5,547 nt of DNA from Aquifex sp. (GCA_003978875.1 QNXQ01000053.1:1-5547); one strand, 5' to 3'; shown: positions 1-5,547, counted from the first letter of the stretch. Made by a program: numbers and translations. The notes: generated by a model not told the origin, from the sequence alone.

Positions 1-870
1 CTCTATAGAAACAACTCTATTTCGTACACGAAAAAGTGGTTCCTCAAAAAGCCCATGGACCTCGATTTCTCAGCTTTTGATAGGAGAATAGAGTATACTA
101 CGTACACCGTTCAAAGAACCGGATTTTCGGTAGCACTTTCAAAAGAGTTCTGGGAGTATTGGAGAGCTTCGATAGGAACAACTATACAAAGGGTAAAATA
201 CAGTGATATTTCCGAAGATGCGGTTTCTTACATAAAGGAACAAGAAGGCACAAGAAATTCAAGGAAAATATTCCTCACTTTAAGAAGAGATACAAGGGAT
301 TATTATCTACTTCCTACCAAGGGTTCTATTATCGTTCTTAGGAATGCAGTAGGTGTAGGACTCTTAGGAGGAGATGAAAAATTTTATAAGCTCGAACTGG
401 AAGGTGCAAAATACTTCAGCGATACATACTTTGATACAGGTCTAATTTTAAGTTTAAAAGGAGAAATAGGATTGGTAGAAGGGTACGGCGGGAAAAAAGT
501 CCCTATAGATGAGAGATTTTTTGTAGGTGGAGATTTCACTATAAGAGGTTATGAATACGGCTATGCAGGACCCGTAGACCCGGCAACTTTAGACCCGATA
601 GGTGCAAAGAAGAAGATTATTACGAGTGTAGAGCTTATGTATCCGCTTTATAAAAAGATGTTTTTCCTGGCCACATTCTTTGATTATGGTCTCGGTGCTG
701 ATAACTGGGACGATTTTAAACTCTCGAACTTTAGAGGTGGATACGGTATAGGACTTAGAATAATTACTCCCTTTGCTCCTATAAGAATAGATTGGGCTTT
801 CAAGACAAAGACGGTTCCGGGAGATACGAACCGTTCGAGGATTCACTTCGTGTTAGGAACCTTCTTCTAA
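1..870 (+). CDS. bamA: Omp85/BamA-family outer-membrane beta-barrel protein, C-terminal part (5' truncated by window)
   Basis: The frame is open from base 1 to the TAA at 868-870, giving 289 residues of a longer protein. The ATG at 55 is internal, because in-frame coding (YTKKWFLKKP) precedes it. The fragment shows alternating aromatic/polar beta-strands throughout. Residues 181-184 (IRGY, within GGDFTIRGYEYGYAGP) match the conserved V/I-R-G-F/Y motif of the loop that folds into the Omp85 barrel. The protein ends in a strand finishing GTFF, the terminal-Phe signature recognised by outer-membrane assembly machinery. Family knowledge: BamA is the central insertase of the BAM complex, with N-terminal periplasmic POTRA domains (outside this window) and a C-terminal 16-strand barrel; about three quarters of the barrel is visible. 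TamA-like or other Omp85 members remain possible because the POTRA count cannot be seen. Its 3' end overlaps trpB on the other strand by 18 bp. Confidence 0.85.
   Translation, partial: LYRNNSISYTKKWFLKKPMDLDFSAFDRRIEYTTYTVQRTGFSVALSKEFWEYWRASIGTTIQRVKYSDISEDAVSYIKEQEGTRNSRKIFLTLRRDTRDYYLLPTKGSIIVLRNAVGVGLLGGDEKFYKLELEGAKYFSDTYFDTGLILSLKGEIGLVEGYGGKKVPIDERFFVGGDFTIRGYEYGYAGPVDPATLDPIGAKKKIITSVELMYPLYKKMFFLATFFDYGLGADNWDDFKLSNFRGGYGIGLRIITPFAPIRIDWAFKTKTVPGDTNRSRIHFVLGTFF
811..834 (-). terminator. Weak stem-loop downstream of trpB, possible terminator
   Basis: ACGGTTC (811-817) and GAACCGT (828-834) are perfect 7-bp inverted arms around a 10-nt loop, starting 18 bp beyond the trpB stop. Read on the minus strand the hairpin is followed by CTTTGTCTT, a broken U-rich tail. 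It lies inside the barrel-protein coding sequence, so the symmetry may be accidental. On the plus strand no U-run follows. Confidence 0.22.
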
Positions 871-2046
871 ATGTTTCATAACGTGTGCCATATCCTTATC
901 TCCTCTGCCAGATAGATTTATAACCACTATACCATCACGCCCGATCTGTTTGGCTATCTCCACCGCTTTTATTACGGCGTGGGCACTCTCAAGAGCAGGG
1001 ATTATTCCTTCGGTTTTTGCAAGGAGTTTGAAACCTTCGAGGGCTTCTTCATCACTTGCGGTAATATACTTTGCCCTTTTTACCTCGTAGAGTAAAGCGT
1101 GTTCCGGTCCTACTCCCGGATAATCAAGGCCGGCGGAAATTGAATGAGTTGGGAGAATTTGTCCCTCTTCATCCTGAAGGAAGTAGCTTTTCATACCGTG
1201 CAAAACACCCACACTACCTCCACATATAGAGGCTGCATGCTTTCCGGTTTCAAGTCCATAGCCTCCTGCCTCAACTCCTATAAGCTCTACTTCCTTATCT
1301 TCAATGAAGGGATAAAAAATCCCCATGGCGTTTGACCCTCCCCCTACACAGGCAACTATTGCATCGGGAAGCCTACCCTCCTTTTGAAGTATCTGCTGTT
1401 TTGTCTCTCTACCTATTACACTCTGAAAATCCCTCACTATCATAGGGAAAGGATGAGGTCCTACAACGGAGCCAATAACGTAGTGGGTTGTTTCCACATT
1501 GGTAACCCAGTCTCTTAAAGCCTCATTTATAGCATCTTTTAAGGTTTTACTGCCACTCTTTACTATTCTCACCTCCGCTCCGAGGAGCTTCATTCTGAAA
1601 ACGTTAAGAGCTTGTCTTTCTGCGTCTTCTTCCCCCATATAAACAACACATTCCAATCCGAGAAGTGCGGAAGCCGTTGCAGTAGCCACTCCATGCTGTC
1701 CCGCACCCGTTTCCGCTATTACTCTTTTTTTACCCATCCTCTTCGTAAGCAGGCATTGCCCTATGGTATTGTTAATCTTGTGGGCACCCGTATGAAGTAA
1801 ATCCTCCCTCTTTAAGTAAATCTTTGCACCGCCTACGTATTTCGTTAATTTTTCCGCAAAGTATAAAGGAGTAGGTCTCCCCGCGTATTCTCTTAAGTAA
1901 TAATCCAGTTCCCTATTGAACGTATCATCGTTTTTTAATTCTTTATACTTTTCTTCTAGTTCTTCGAGGGCGTACATAAGAGTTTCAGGAACATATTTGC
2001 CACCGAATTTCCCGAAATAACCTCTCTCGTCAGGATAGTTATACAT
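853..2046 (-). CDS. trpB: Tryptophan synthase beta chain (TrpB1 type)
   Basis: This 397-residue PLP enzyme condenses indole with L-serine to give L-tryptophan. It normally acts in the cytoplasm in an alpha2beta2 complex with TrpA. The sequence shows the N-terminal PDERGYFGKFGGKYVPE block (5-21), the PLP-lysine in HTGAHKINN (K90), the catalytic glutamate in AETGAGQHG (E112), the PLP phosphate-binding loop GGGSN (235-239), SAGLDYPGVGPE with D308, E353, and SGRGDKD with S379 near the PLP pyridine nitrogen. Length and motifs fit the TrpA-partnered TrpB1 class rather than the longer TrpB2. The ATG at 2046 is preceded in frame by a TAA three codons upstream, and family alignments begin here, so the start is firm. 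It has no usable Shine-Dalgarno sequence; an AAGGAAA lies about 20 nt away, too far to act. No other trp gene is adjacent, so it is an isolated trp gene rather than part of a trp operon. Its last 18 bp overlap the barrel gene on the other strand. Confidence 0.97.
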   Translation of the reverse strand: MYNYPDERGYFGKFGGKYVPETLMYALEELEEKYKELKNDDTFNRELDYYLREYAGRPTPLYFAEKLTKYVGGAKIYLKREDLLHTGAHKINNTIGQCLLTKRMGKKRVIAETGAGQHGVATATASALLGLECVVYMGEEDAERQALNVFRMKLLGAEVRIVKSGSKTLKDAINEALRDWVTNVETTHYVIGSVVGPHPFPMIVRDFQSVIGRETKQQILQKEGRLPDAIVACVGGGSNAMGIFYPFIEDKEVELIGVEAGGYGLETGKHAASICGGSVGVLHGMKSYFLQDEEGQILPTHSISAGLDYPGVGPEHALLYEVKRAKYITASDEEALEGFKLLAKTEGIIPALESAHAVIKAVEIAKQIGRDGIVVINLSGRGDKDMAHVMKHLEEGS

Positions 2047-2054
2047 AAGGGATT

Positions 2055-2060
2055 ATTTTA
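2055..2060 (-). promoter_or_regulatory. Candidate -10 element for trpB
   Basis: On the minus strand the bases read TAAAAT, matching five of six positions of the bacterial TATAAT consensus, and end 8 nt before the trpB ATG. No good -35 element is found at 16-18 bp. If this box is used, transcription would start within a base or two of the start codon, giving a leaderless or nearly leaderless mRNA. That would fit the missing Shine-Dalgarno sequence. AT-rich sequence makes chance matches likely. Confidence 0.25.
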
Positions 2061-2100
2061 CGAATTTCCTTTTGCTTTTCTTTGAACGAAATTATTTATT

Positions 2101-3261
2101 ATGAAAGTGGTTGTTTATAGCTCAAGTAATCCCGTTTTATATCAAGCCCTTGAGGAGATAAAGCACAAGTTCGTAGAAGACAAAATTCTTACGGATTTTG
2201 ACTTTTTACTTATATCTCTAAACTATAAGTATCCTTACGAAAAACTGGATAGGGATTTAAGAAGGGTATTTAATCTTGATGGGAGGGAGTACCTCGCTTT
2301 TCATTCAACGGAATCTATAGAAAATACAAAAATAGTAGAAGGTATAGCTATATGCTTTATAAAATTTGAAAACAAGGGAAGGGTAAGAATTTATACCGAC
2401 GAAGGTATAAGTAATTACGTCGAAAGAGGAACGCTTGAGCGTTTAGTAAATTATTTGGAGGAAAACAAAGAGCATTTAAACCTTTTTATATCCGCTTGGG
2501 AGGATAACAATTTAGGTCTCTTTATAGAAGATTTGGGAAATTTCTTATACTCGAGAGGATTTTATCCAAATTTGGTTGGAGGAGTCTCATCAGGAAAAAT
2601 TTATGAAGGGGAACTGAGAACTTTTCAGATACACAACGGAAAGGTTATAAAAGACGGCTTTACTGTAATCACCTTTGAGAACGTAGAATACTGCTTCGGT
2701 ATATCTTTGGGATTTAAGCCGATAAGTCCTGTATATATGGTTTCTAAAGCGGATGGATACAAAATATACGAGGTTGATGGAAACACACCTTTTATAAATA
2801 TAGTTAAAGGTTTTCTCAGTGGTCTTGAGGAAAGAGTTGAGTATCTATGGTATTGTCCTATAGTAATTCTTGAGGAAGAAGAGGGATACGTTAAAGTTCA
2901 GAGAACTTTTAAAGAATTAGGAAAAGATTACGTAGAATTTTTTGCACCTGTTTACGAAGGAGAAAGGTTTATGCTTTCCTTTGGAGAACCAAATATGCTT
3001 ATAGAGAATACAAAAAGAGAAATTTTGAAAATAAAAAATAAGTTAAACACTCCTGATATGCTTCTTAATTTTTCGTGTATAGCAAGGCAATTTGTTCTCG
3101 AGAATAAAAGAACTTTAGAAAACGAGATAATTTCTCAAATACTCGACGCTCCATTATTTGGATTTGCAACATATGGAGAGATAGGACCAGATAAAGATTT
3201 CAAGAAGGTAAAACTTTACAATGAGACCGCAACGGTAGTAGCATTAAAAGAAAGGAGTTAA
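2101..3261 (+). CDS. FIST-domain sensory protein (FIST_N + FIST_C), stand-alone
   Basis: This is a soluble 386-residue protein with no signal peptide or membrane segment. The C-terminal third carries the FIST_C hallmarks: NFSCIAR (323-329), FGFATYGEIGP (353-363) and LYNETATVVALKE (372-384), resembling the family pattern of an F-C-x-x-R stretch, a GF-x-TYGEI-x-P block and a final HNxT-like strand. The N-terminal part fits FIST_N, with an HSTES turn (68-72) and a glycine-rich GGVSSG loop (160-165). QRTF (267-270), before the FIST_C region, is also typical. Family knowledge: FIST was defined as a predicted small-ligand (perhaps amino-acid) sensing module, usually fused to GGDEF, histidine-kinase or chemotaxis-receptor outputs. 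Here no output domain is attached, but a GGDEF gene follows after 3 bp, so the pair probably works together (inference). The ATG at 2101 is the first after an in-frame TGA at 2083, and no Shine-Dalgarno sequence precedes it. The ligand is unknown. Confidence 0.85.
   Translation: MKVVVYSSSNPVLYQALEEIKHKFVEDKILTDFDFLLISLNYKYPYEKLDRDLRRVFNLDGREYLAFHSTESIENTKIVEGIAICFIKFENKGRVRIYTDEGISNYVERGTLERLVNYLEENKEHLNLFISAWEDNNLGLFIEDLGNFLYSRGFYPNLVGGVSSGKIYEGELRTFQIHNGKVIKDGFTVITFENVEYCFGISLGFKPISPVYMVSKADGYKIYEVDGNTPFINIVKGFLSGLEERVEYLWYCPIVILEEEEGYVKVQRTFKELGKDYVEFFAPVYEGERFMLSFGEPNMLIENTKREILKIKNKLNTPDMLLNFSCIARQFVLENKRTLENEIISQILDAPLFGFATYGEIGPDKDFKKVKLYNETATVVALKERS
3251..3257 (+). promoter_or_regulatory. 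Strong Shine-Dalgarno for the GGDEF gene
   Basis: AAAGGAG lies inside the last codons of the FIST gene, 7 nt before the ATG at 3265. It is the only clear ribosome-binding site among the starts in this window. It fixes the GGDEF start and points to translation of the two genes from one mRNA, possibly coupled. Confidence 0.85.
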
Positions 3262-3264
3262 AAA

Positions 3265-3858
3265 ATGAGGGAAGAAATAAAACTAAAACTTCTTATGAAT
3301 ATTATTAACGAAATTACAAGAAAATACGATGAGCTTTTAAAAACTTATGAATATCTTACCCACAAACTAGAATTTGAAGCTTACCACGACCCTTTAACTG
3401 GATTATTTAATAGGAACAGTTTAAATAGTTTGCTCAGAATGGAGGTTAACCGTTCAAAGGTTCTGGGAAATTATAAAGTGGAAGTCCTTTTCATAGACTT
3501 GGACAACTTCAAAAGGATAAACGATGCTTTCGGTCATAGCAAAGGAGATAAAGTTCTAAAGAAGGTTTCGGAAATTATAAGGGAAAGCATAAGGGATGAA
3601 GATATTCCTGTAAGATACGGCGGAGACGAGTTTGTGGTAATTTTAAAAACGAAGGACAAGAGCATAGGCTATATAGTCGGTGAACGTATAAGAAGGAGAA
3701 TCGAGGAAACATTTTCAGAGTACAGACTTTCGGCAAGTTATGGCGTCGCCATTTTCCCGGATGATTCGGAAGATGCCGAAGAGCTCATAGATATAGCGGA
3801 TAGAAGGATGTACGAAATGAAGAGGGAAAAGAAAACTAGATTCCCGGCGGTATCTTGA
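3265..3858 (+). CDS. Compact GGDEF diguanylate cyclase
   Basis: This 197-residue protein is predicted to make cyclic di-GMP from two GTP as a dimer in the cytoplasm. Residues 1-40 are a charged amphipathic helix, probably a dimerising coiled coil. The GGDEF domain fills the rest: DPLTGLFNR (42-50), IDLDNFKRIND (77-87, with metal-ligand D78 and guanine-contacting N86), HSKGD (91-95), the exact signature RYGGDEF (117-123) and ASYGVAIFP (157-165), ending in the usual helix ADRRMYEMKREKK. R110 and D113 form an RxxD at the position of the product-inhibition site, just before IPVRYGGDEF. All key residues are present, so activity is expected. It has no sensory domain of its own; the co-transcribed FIST protein 3 bp upstream is the likely regulator (inference). 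There is no EAL or HD-GYP domain here or nearby. Its 3' end overlaps the opposite-strand methyltransferase gene by 23 bp. Confidence 0.93.
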   Translation: MREEIKLKLLMNIINEITRKYDELLKTYEYLTHKLEFEAYHDPLTGLFNRNSLNSLLRMEVNRSKVLGNYKVEVLFIDLDNFKRINDAFGHSKGDKVLKKVSEIIRESIRDEDIPVRYGGDEFVVILKTKDKSIGYIVGERIRRRIEETFSEYRLSASYGVAIFPDDSEDAEELIDIADRRMYEMKREKKTRFPAVS

Positions 3859-4468
3859 AGGGAACATTCATAAGAGGGTTTTCTTCCTCCTGTTTTACAA
3901 TCATTGCGTAAACTCCAAAGCAGTATTTGCCTATTTCAATAACTCTTCCTACCTTCACTCCCGCATCTTCCAAAATTAAACCCACTTCCCATTCGGAGTA
4001 AACCTCTTCCGGTGGAGGACCTTTATCCCTTTCCTCCTTTTTCCAATCTATAATTGCAAGATAGGCAAACGACTTAGAAACTCTCTTTAGTTCTTCCAAG
4101 AATTTTAAAGGTTCGGAAAGCTCATGGAAGGTAAAAGCTATGTATATAAAGTCAACCGTATTATCTGGTAAAGGTATCTTGTTTTCCTCGGACTTTAAAA
4201 CTTCCACATTTGTGAGGTTAAGTTCTTCTACTTTCTTTTTTGCATAGTTTACCATTTCATCCTGAATATCTATCGCGTATACTTTTCCTTTTTCTCCTAC
4301 AAGTTTTGAGATATAAGGTAAGTAAAAACCTGCTCCCGTTCCAACATCGAGGACAGTCATTCCTTCTTTAAGCCCGAACTCCTTTAAAACCTTTTCCGGG
4401 TCAAAGAGCTCCAGGCGTGAAGGGTCATCCAACTTTTTTATCTTTGAAGGGTCAAACTTATGAACCAT
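3836..4468 (-). CDS. Class I SAM-dependent methyltransferase
   Basis: This is a 210-residue cytoplasmic protein with a Rossmann-like AdoMet-binding fold. Counting from the chosen start, motif I is VLDVGTGAGFYLP (39-51), the acidic end of strand 2 is D67 in YAIDIQDEM, an acidic loop SEENKIPLPDNTVD lies at 93-106, and the strand-4 region with FTFHEL (112-117) resembles UbiE/Methyltransf_11 proteins. The methyl acceptor cannot be read from the sequence. I chose the ATG at 4468 because relatives, as I recall them, start M-x-HKFDP...LDDP-x-R, and ATG is stronger than the in-frame TTG at 4504 (222 residues), which would overlap the divergent gene. Neither start has a convincing Shine-Dalgarno sequence. 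The protein ends with a Pro-rich tail (NVPFKIPPGI) beyond the fold core, encoded where the gene overlaps the GGDEF gene. An AdoMet synthase gene lies nearby but is not co-transcribed. Confidence 0.85.
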   Translation of the reverse strand: MVHKFDPSKIKKLDDPSRLELFDPEKVLKEFGLKEGMTVLDVGTGAGFYLPYISKLVGEKGKVYAIDIQDEMVNYAKKKVEELNLTNVEVLKSEENKIPLPDNTVDFIYIAFTFHELSEPLKFLEELKRVSKSFAYLAIIDWKKEERDKGPPPEEVYSEWEVGLILEDAGVKVGRVIEIGKYCFGVYAMIVKQEEENPLMNVPFKIPPGI

Positions 4469-4483
4469 ACTAATATTATTAGT
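4469..4483. repeat. Palindrome filling the gap between two divergent start codons
   Basis: The bases read ACTAAT-ATT-ATTAGT: two perfect 6-bp arms around a 3-bp centre. The palindrome abuts the methyltransferase ATG (4468, minus) on one side and lies one base from the ATG of the 150-residue gene (4485, plus) on the other. TAATAT-like -10 boxes can be read in both directions. It could be a regulator-binding site, back-to-back -10 elements, or chance symmetry in AT-rich DNA. Confidence 0.5.
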
Positions 4484-4484
4484 T

Positions 4485-4937
4485 ATGAAGTTAGATTTAA
4501 GCAATCTTCTTAAAAAGGAAGAACCTCCCTTTAAAAGTCTTGATGAAGCGAAAGAGTATGTAGCGAAGTATACCCTTAACTTTATAAATATAGAGTTGGA
4601 GGGAACTCCTAAAGACCAATGGGAAAAAACCCTTGAAACTTGGACTAAAATTTGCGGATTTGCAAAGAGTTTAATTAAGGTTTCGGAAAATCAAAGGAGG
4701 GAAATTTATAGAAGATACAATTTCGATGCAATGATGGAAGGTATAGTCGAAGATTTGATAAAAACCCTTTACGGCTTTTACTCTCTGGGAATCATTAAAC
4801 CCGATGAAAAACCTTATAAAGTTCTGGAGGTAGCCGTTGAATTGGTTGAAAGGGAAAAGGATTTAATTGAACGAGAGAGGTTAAACCCTGAAGCTCTTGA
4901 GTTTATAAAGGAATATATAAAAAAGAAAAAAGGCTGA
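4485..4937 (+). CDS. Unrecognised small helical protein (150 aa)
   Basis: I do not recognise a family. The 150-residue protein is predicted to be almost wholly alpha-helical, soluble and highly charged (Lys/Glu-rich), with no signal peptide or membrane segment. Visible parts are a charged N-terminus (1-17), a helix from SLDEAKEYVAKYT (18-30), a Trp-containing stretch DQWEKTLETWTK (44-55), a helix with NQRREIYRRYNF (69-80), and a long amphipathic segment (112-133) before a lysine tail KKKKG. The lone cysteine (C57) argues against a metal or Fe-S site. The reading frame looks genuine: it has the same codon style as its neighbours, and no competing frame or gene explains the stretch. The ATG is the first after an in-frame TGA at 4461; no Shine-Dalgarno sequence precedes it. 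It is transcribed away from the methyltransferase from a 16-bp gap and ends 4 bp from the adenosyltransferase stop. It may be a lineage-specific protein. Confidence 0.75.
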   Translation: MKLDLSNLLKKEEPPFKSLDEAKEYVAKYTLNFINIELEGTPKDQWEKTLETWTKICGFAKSLIKVSENQRREIYRRYNFDAMMEGIVEDLIKTLYGFYSLGIIKPDEKPYKVLEVAVELVEREKDLIERERLNPEALEFIKEYIKKKKG

Positions 4938-4951
4938 AAAATTAAGCAACC
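4919..4951 (-). terminator. Candidate intrinsic terminator for the adenosyltransferase gene
   Basis: On the minus strand, GGTTG (4951-4947) can pair with CAGCC (4936-4932), a 5-bp stem with one G-U pair around a 10-nt loop. It is followed at once by T6-C-T6 (4931-4919). The stem begins inside the last codons of the adenosyltransferase gene. The U-tract is the complement of the lysine-tail codons of the opposing gene. The stem is short and weak for a thermophile, but the U-tract is strong. Confidence 0.35.
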
Positions 4952-5547
4952 GCAAATTCTTTATTGAGGAATCTTTTCCACGTGCTTGGCATTCTTAACA
5001 GTTCTTCCTCAGCTATCTTTCTAACTTGTTCTTCTAAACCTTTTACGTCTTTTTTGGTTCTAACTTTAACATCACAGACTTGAGGTTCGTTTATGGGTTT
5101 TCCTATCTGTGAAACAAGATAACAATAAGCCTCTTCTACTTCTTCTATTTCTCCTACAACTCTATCAGCTATTATGTTGGCAACTACATTGTAAATCTTA
5201 CCTATATGAGATACAGGATTTTTCCCGGCAGCTGCTTCTAAGCTCATAGGTCTGTAGGGAGTTATAAGGCCGTTTACCCTATTTCCTCTTCCTACCTGTC
5301 CATCGTCTCCCTGTTCCGCAGACGTTCCGGTTACAGTTATGTAGACGCTTTCCCTTTCGGGGTCATCAGCTGTATTTACAAATATCTCTACTTCCCTATT
5401 TGTAAGCCCTCTGGCCATTTCTTCAACTGTTTTTCTGATAAATTCCTTTTTTTCCAAGTAATCTTGGAGATTTTCAACGTATTTGCTCACAAATGCACAA
5501 GCAATTGTTATCCTAATCTTTTCCTTTATTCTCACACCCATAACCTT
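4942..5547 (-). CDS. Archaeal-type S-adenosylmethionine synthetase (MAT), C-terminal half (5' truncated by window)
   Basis: The enzyme makes S-adenosylmethionine from methionine and ATP in the cytoplasm. The frame stays open to the window edge, giving 201 residues of a protein that is usually about 400. The ATG at 5541 is internal: the preceding codons give K-V, and KVMG matches the I-K-V-M-G stretch in the middle of Methanocaldococcus jannaschii MAT as I recall it. Diagnostic archaeal-MAT blocks are the NTADD and ERESVY segments, TGTSAEQGDDGQVGRGNR, VNGLITPYRPMS, GKNPVSHIGKIYN and SQIGKPINEP. Bacterial MetK is a different, highly diverged subfamily without this GDDG-x-VGRGNRVNGL block. Presence in a bacterium suggests either ancient transfer or an old shared paralogue. 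Part of the stop-proximal sequence doubles as a possible terminator stem. The stop is 4 bp from that of the convergent 150-residue gene. Confidence 0.93.
   Translation of the reverse strand, partial: KVMGVRIKEKIRITIACAFVSKYVENLQDYLEKKEFIRKTVEEMARGLTNREVEIFVNTADDPERESVYITVTGTSAEQGDDGQVGRGNRVNGLITPYRPMSLEAAAGKNPVSHIGKIYNVVANIIADRVVGEIEEVEEAYCYLVSQIGKPINEPQVCDVKVRTKKDVKGLEEQVRKIAEEELLRMPSTWKRFLNKEFAVA

Noticed and set aside
55..57. ATG at 55 as start of the barrel protein
   Set aside because: The same frame is open to base 1 and encodes barrel-like sequence before it, so the gene begins upstream of the window.
589..846. 85-residue open frame on the minus strand inside the Omp85 barrel gene
   Set aside because: It lies opposite a clear barrel coding sequence, has no recognisable protein features and no Shine-Dalgarno sequence; it is a shadow frame.
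1144..1335. 63-residue plus-strand frame inside trpB
   Set aside because: It is antisense to strongly conserved trpB sequence and its composition is not protein-like.
1612..1800. 62-residue plus-strand frame inside trpB
   Set aside because: It is antisense to the TrpB PLP-lysine and glutamate regions; open by chance.
2082..2087. TTGAAC as a -35 box for the FIST gene
   Set aside because: At normal spacing the -10 would fall inside the coding sequence; no convincing promoter could be assembled for this direction.
3824..3845. GGGAA/TTCCC inverted repeat at the GGDEF/methyltransferase junction as a bidirectional terminator
   Set aside because: It has a 5-bp stem with a 12-nt loop and no U-tract on the plus strand; the minus strand is only moderately U-rich. 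Too weak to call.
4502..4504. TTG at 4504 (minus) as methyltransferase start
   Set aside because: It adds 12 residues not expected in the family, overlaps the divergent gene, and has only a weak purine stretch upstream; ATG at 4468 is preferred.
5539..5541. ATG at 5541 (minus) as start of the adenosyltransferase
   Set aside because: The preceding in-frame codons give K-V, matching the middle of archaeal MAT (KVMG); a 199-residue product would lack half the enzyme.
1..5547. tRNA, rRNA, CRISPR array, insertion sequence or riboswitch
   Set aside because: I saw no repeat-spacer pattern, terminal inverted repeats, transposase frame or RNA-gene sequence, and every base beyond the short gaps is coding.

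Overview
The window looks like the chromosome of a thermophilic diderm bacterium, most probably an Aquificota member close to Aquifex aeolicus. This is inferred from four things: an Omp85/BamA outer-membrane barrel, which implies an outer membrane; Lys/Glu-rich, Gln-poor proteins with mostly AGA/AGG arginine and frequent ATA isoleucine codons; a methionine adenosyltransferase of the archaeal type; and extremely tight packing with scattered biosynthetic genes. I cannot confirm the taxon without a search.

Layout, left to right. 1-870 (+) is the 3' part of an Omp85/BamA-type gene, cut by the window edge. 853-2046 (-) is trpB (tryptophan synthase beta), overlapping the barrel gene tail-to-tail by 18 bp. 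A 54-bp divergent gap follows. 2101-3261 (+) is a FIST-domain sensor protein, and 3265-3858 (+) is a compact GGDEF diguanylate cyclase only 3 bp further on. 3836-4468 (-) is a class I SAM-dependent methyltransferase, overlapping the cyclase gene by 23 bp at the 3' ends. A 16-bp divergent gap containing a 15-bp palindrome separates it from 4485-4937 (+), an unrecognised 150-residue helical protein. 4942-5547 (-) is the C-terminal half of an archaeal-type methionine adenosyltransferase, cut by the right edge and 4 bp from its convergent neighbour. No stretch over 60 bp lacks a gene.

Working together: the best functional unit is the FIST + GGDEF pair. FIST is a predicted ligand-sensing module usually fused to an output domain. 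Here it is a separate protein encoded immediately before a minimal c-di-GMP synthase, suggesting a two-polypeptide signalling complex. The methyltransferase and the AdoMet synthase are both AdoMet-related, but they are not in one transcription unit: an opposite-strand gene lies between them. The other genes are probably neighbours by chance, as is common in genomes with dispersed operons.

Expression signals: only the internal operon gene (GGDEF) has a clear Shine-Dalgarno sequence. The four genes that start at the two divergent junctions have none and may be leaderless. Terminators are absent or embedded in opposing coding sequence; the best candidate serves the adenosyltransferase gene.
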